A DNA stretch of 64,000 bases, taken from contig NC_134013.1 of the NCBI RefSeq assembly GCF_040712315.1, positions 11,505,001 through 11,569,000 on the forward strand, given 5' to 3'. Shown one piece after another: positions 62,609-64,000 of the stretch. This DNA comes from Castanea sativa. Lineage: Eukaryota; Streptophyta; Magnoliopsida; Fagales; Fagaceae. Below the pieces are notes generated by a model, which saw only the letters and a program-made list of their open reading frames with translations, ran no database searches and was not told where the DNA came from. Made by a program: the position numbers and the translations under genes. Position 1 is the first letter of the stretch. Every line of letters begins with the position of its first letter.

Positions 62609-63030
62609 AAGAATGTAATGTAAAATTTGTAGGTTAAAAAGTACACGCATTATTTAAAAATATATTATTTGCATGTGTTATTTGTTATTTTTCTTGTTTT
62701 CAGAAACTCTTGAAGAAAACATGCCAATATATTATGACACAATCAGAACTAGATATAGAGACCAATAGTTGGTAATGAAAATAGCATTATTAATTGAGTT
62801 CACCAAAATAAGAACCAATTGAAACTCAACCCTTTATGAGACAACAAAGTCATCTATCTCAGTGTTCCAAATAATACAATAGGAAAGTATAAGGTGTAAA
62901 ACTTTGGTAAAAAAAAAATAAAAAAAAAGCAAGAAAAAATCAAGCCCTCAAAGTGATCAACTCTGATTTTTAGAAAGGTGAAATCTCAGTGTTCCTATAA
63001 TACAAGAGAAAGTATGAGGAATAAAATTTT
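62290..63030. other. Intergenic; ATT microsatellite and a ~130-bp direct duplication
   Basis: (TTA)n at about 62570-62600. The segments 62855-62985 and 62986 to about 63105 share ATCTCAGTGTTCC, AATACAA, GAAAGTAT and CCTCAAAGTGATCA in order and look like a tandem duplication. No gene. Confidence 0.6.
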
Positions 63031-63031
63031 G

Positions 63032-63280
63032 CTAAAAAAATAGCAAGAAGAAATCGGCCCTCAAAGTGATCAGCTCTGATTTGGAGAGAGGTGAAAACAA
63101 CCTTGGTTGGATCCATACCCCTTTTGACTCTTTGAGGTAACGGCTTTCAAATTCTTCAGCAGCCACAACTTCGTCATTAAAAATAATAATGTCGGTGCTA
63201 TCATTCAGTACTACTGTTCCACAGATAGAAATTGAAACATCTTCATCCATCCCCGATTTCTTCTTCATGTTTCTTTTCAC
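63032..63280 (-). pseudogene. Short unassigned ORF, possible gene remnant
   Basis: An 82-codon minus-strand ORF with rather non-random composition (SISICGTVVLNDSTD, IIFNDEVVAAEEFESRYLK, KGVWIQPRLF). I do not recognise a family. It ends in the duplicated block, so only the part before about residue 70 could be real coding sequence. Confidence 0.25.
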
Positions 63281-63435
63281 AAAATGACTATGGGAAATGC
63301 TTTATGGATATGGTGGTTGAAGTCTCATTCTTCACAAGAATGTGCTTTGCACAGGTTTTGCCCTTAGCAGAGAAGGTGATTACTTTGTTTATTTTGTCAA
63401 AAAAAATAGAAAAGAGAGAGCAACGTCTCTTGCAG

Positions 63436-63834
63436 ATTCTGTTTTTGATGCAGTTTATACACCTATAAATACGCAGCTCTTACAAGAGGCTGCAGAGGTT
63501 GGGGCCATTGTGGTGAGTGGAGTGGACATGTTTATCGGACAGGCCCTAGGCCAATTCAGACTGTTCACTGGTGGCTTAGGTACCAGTCCTCCGATCCTCT
63601 TATGTCAAACCATTGATTTATTAATTTAACAAGAGGGGCTTTATTTCTTTTAGTAATTTAAGGTACCAAGTCATTTAAAATCATGTGCAAATTACAACTA
63701 CCTGGGTTTGTTTACATGCAAGATTCAACTTTTTTGGTTAAATTCTAAAGCATGAGCATTAATCATTATTTTGTTTGAACTGCTTTTCAGCTCCAGAAGA
63801 TTTAATGCGTAAGCTTGTTCTGGAACAACTTTGA
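63436..63834 (+). pseudogene. 3' end of a dehydroquinate dehydratase/shikimate dehydrogenase gene (truncated)
   Basis: Two exons remain: 63436-63579 and 63791-63834, joined in phase and ending TGA. They encode the C-terminal ~62 residues of the shikimate dehydrogenase domain of the plant bifunctional enzyme of the shikimate pathway: SVFDAVYTPINTQLLQEAAE, then GAIVVSGVDMFIGQALGQF, and a terminus APEDLMRKLVLEQL. The family usually has MFIRQA, so Arg is replaced by Gly here. No upstream exons (dehydratase domain, NADP-binding fold) are found in the 2 kb before it, and the frame just upstream (63342-63435) does not resemble the enzyme. It is most likely a truncated gene copy. A gene with a distant 5' part cannot be excluded, but the preceding intron would have to span at least the membrane protein gene. 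Confidence 0.8.
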
Positions 63835-64000
63835 CACTTATAACCGATCAAGCTAAGAAGAAAATTGCTAACATATAAAAATTACTTTGTCACTTCTTTT
63901 GCGGTATTGAAGTAATAAATCAGTGAAGATGCACGCTAGCTTAGCTCACATGGTTTGTTTGAGGTTGTCCTATTTGAGCTCAAACACCTTCACCAGCTTG
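63835..64000. other. Sequence to the window end
   Basis: Follows the shikimate dehydrogenase fragment. No further gene is visible before the window ends. Confidence 0.3.

Overview
This is an AT-rich stretch of a plant nuclear genome. Spliced genes with GT-AG introns, a GASA peptide, a cytosolic alkaline/neutral invertase, an ERD2-family receptor and Mutator-, hAT- and copia-type repeats all fit a eudicot. The dense MITE, SINE and solo-LTR content suggests a woody species. The genus cannot be fixed from sequence alone.

Layout. 0.2-5.3 kb: a decayed Ty1/copia element on the minus strand abuts a miniature LTR element on the plus strand. 6.2-6.8 kb: a three-exon GASA/snakin gene (minus). 7-12.7 kb: intergenic repeats. 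12.9-17.9 kb: a six-exon ERD2-like gene (minus). 18-21 kb: repeats and MITEs. 21.4-25.2 kb: a four-exon neutral invertase gene (minus) whose second intron carries a fragment of the 5' end of 18S rRNA between inverted repeats. 26-37 kb: almost entirely repeats, including two hAT-like elements with 8-bp target duplications, a long-TIR MULE-like element, two tRNA-derived SINE families, and a 1.34-kb Pack-MULE that carries pieces of a linker-histone gene and of a second gene. 37.47-54.76 kb: two nested Mutator-like elements, each with a FAR1-type transposase gene and each bounded by a perfect 9-bp target-site duplication. 55-56.6 kb: a solo LTR inside a MITE, then a SINE. 57.1-59.6 kb: a five-exon coiled-coil protein gene (plus) with mitosis-type promoter motifs. 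60.9-61.3 kb: a small intronless membrane protein gene (minus). 63.4-63.8 kb: the last two exons of a dehydroquinate dehydratase/shikimate dehydrogenase gene, probably a truncated copy.

The host genes are functionally unrelated (peptide signalling, ER retrieval, sucrose cleavage, a putative cell-division coiled-coil protein) and form no operon-like unit. Most of the window records successive transposon insertions. The clearest history is at 37-55 kb. The outer MULE arrived first and its transposase then gained two in-frame stops. The inner MULE later landed inside the outer one's right terminal repeat, and its transposase carries a pair of opposite frameshifts. All exon boundaries were set by eye from GT-AG sites and reading-frame continuity; no transcript data were available.
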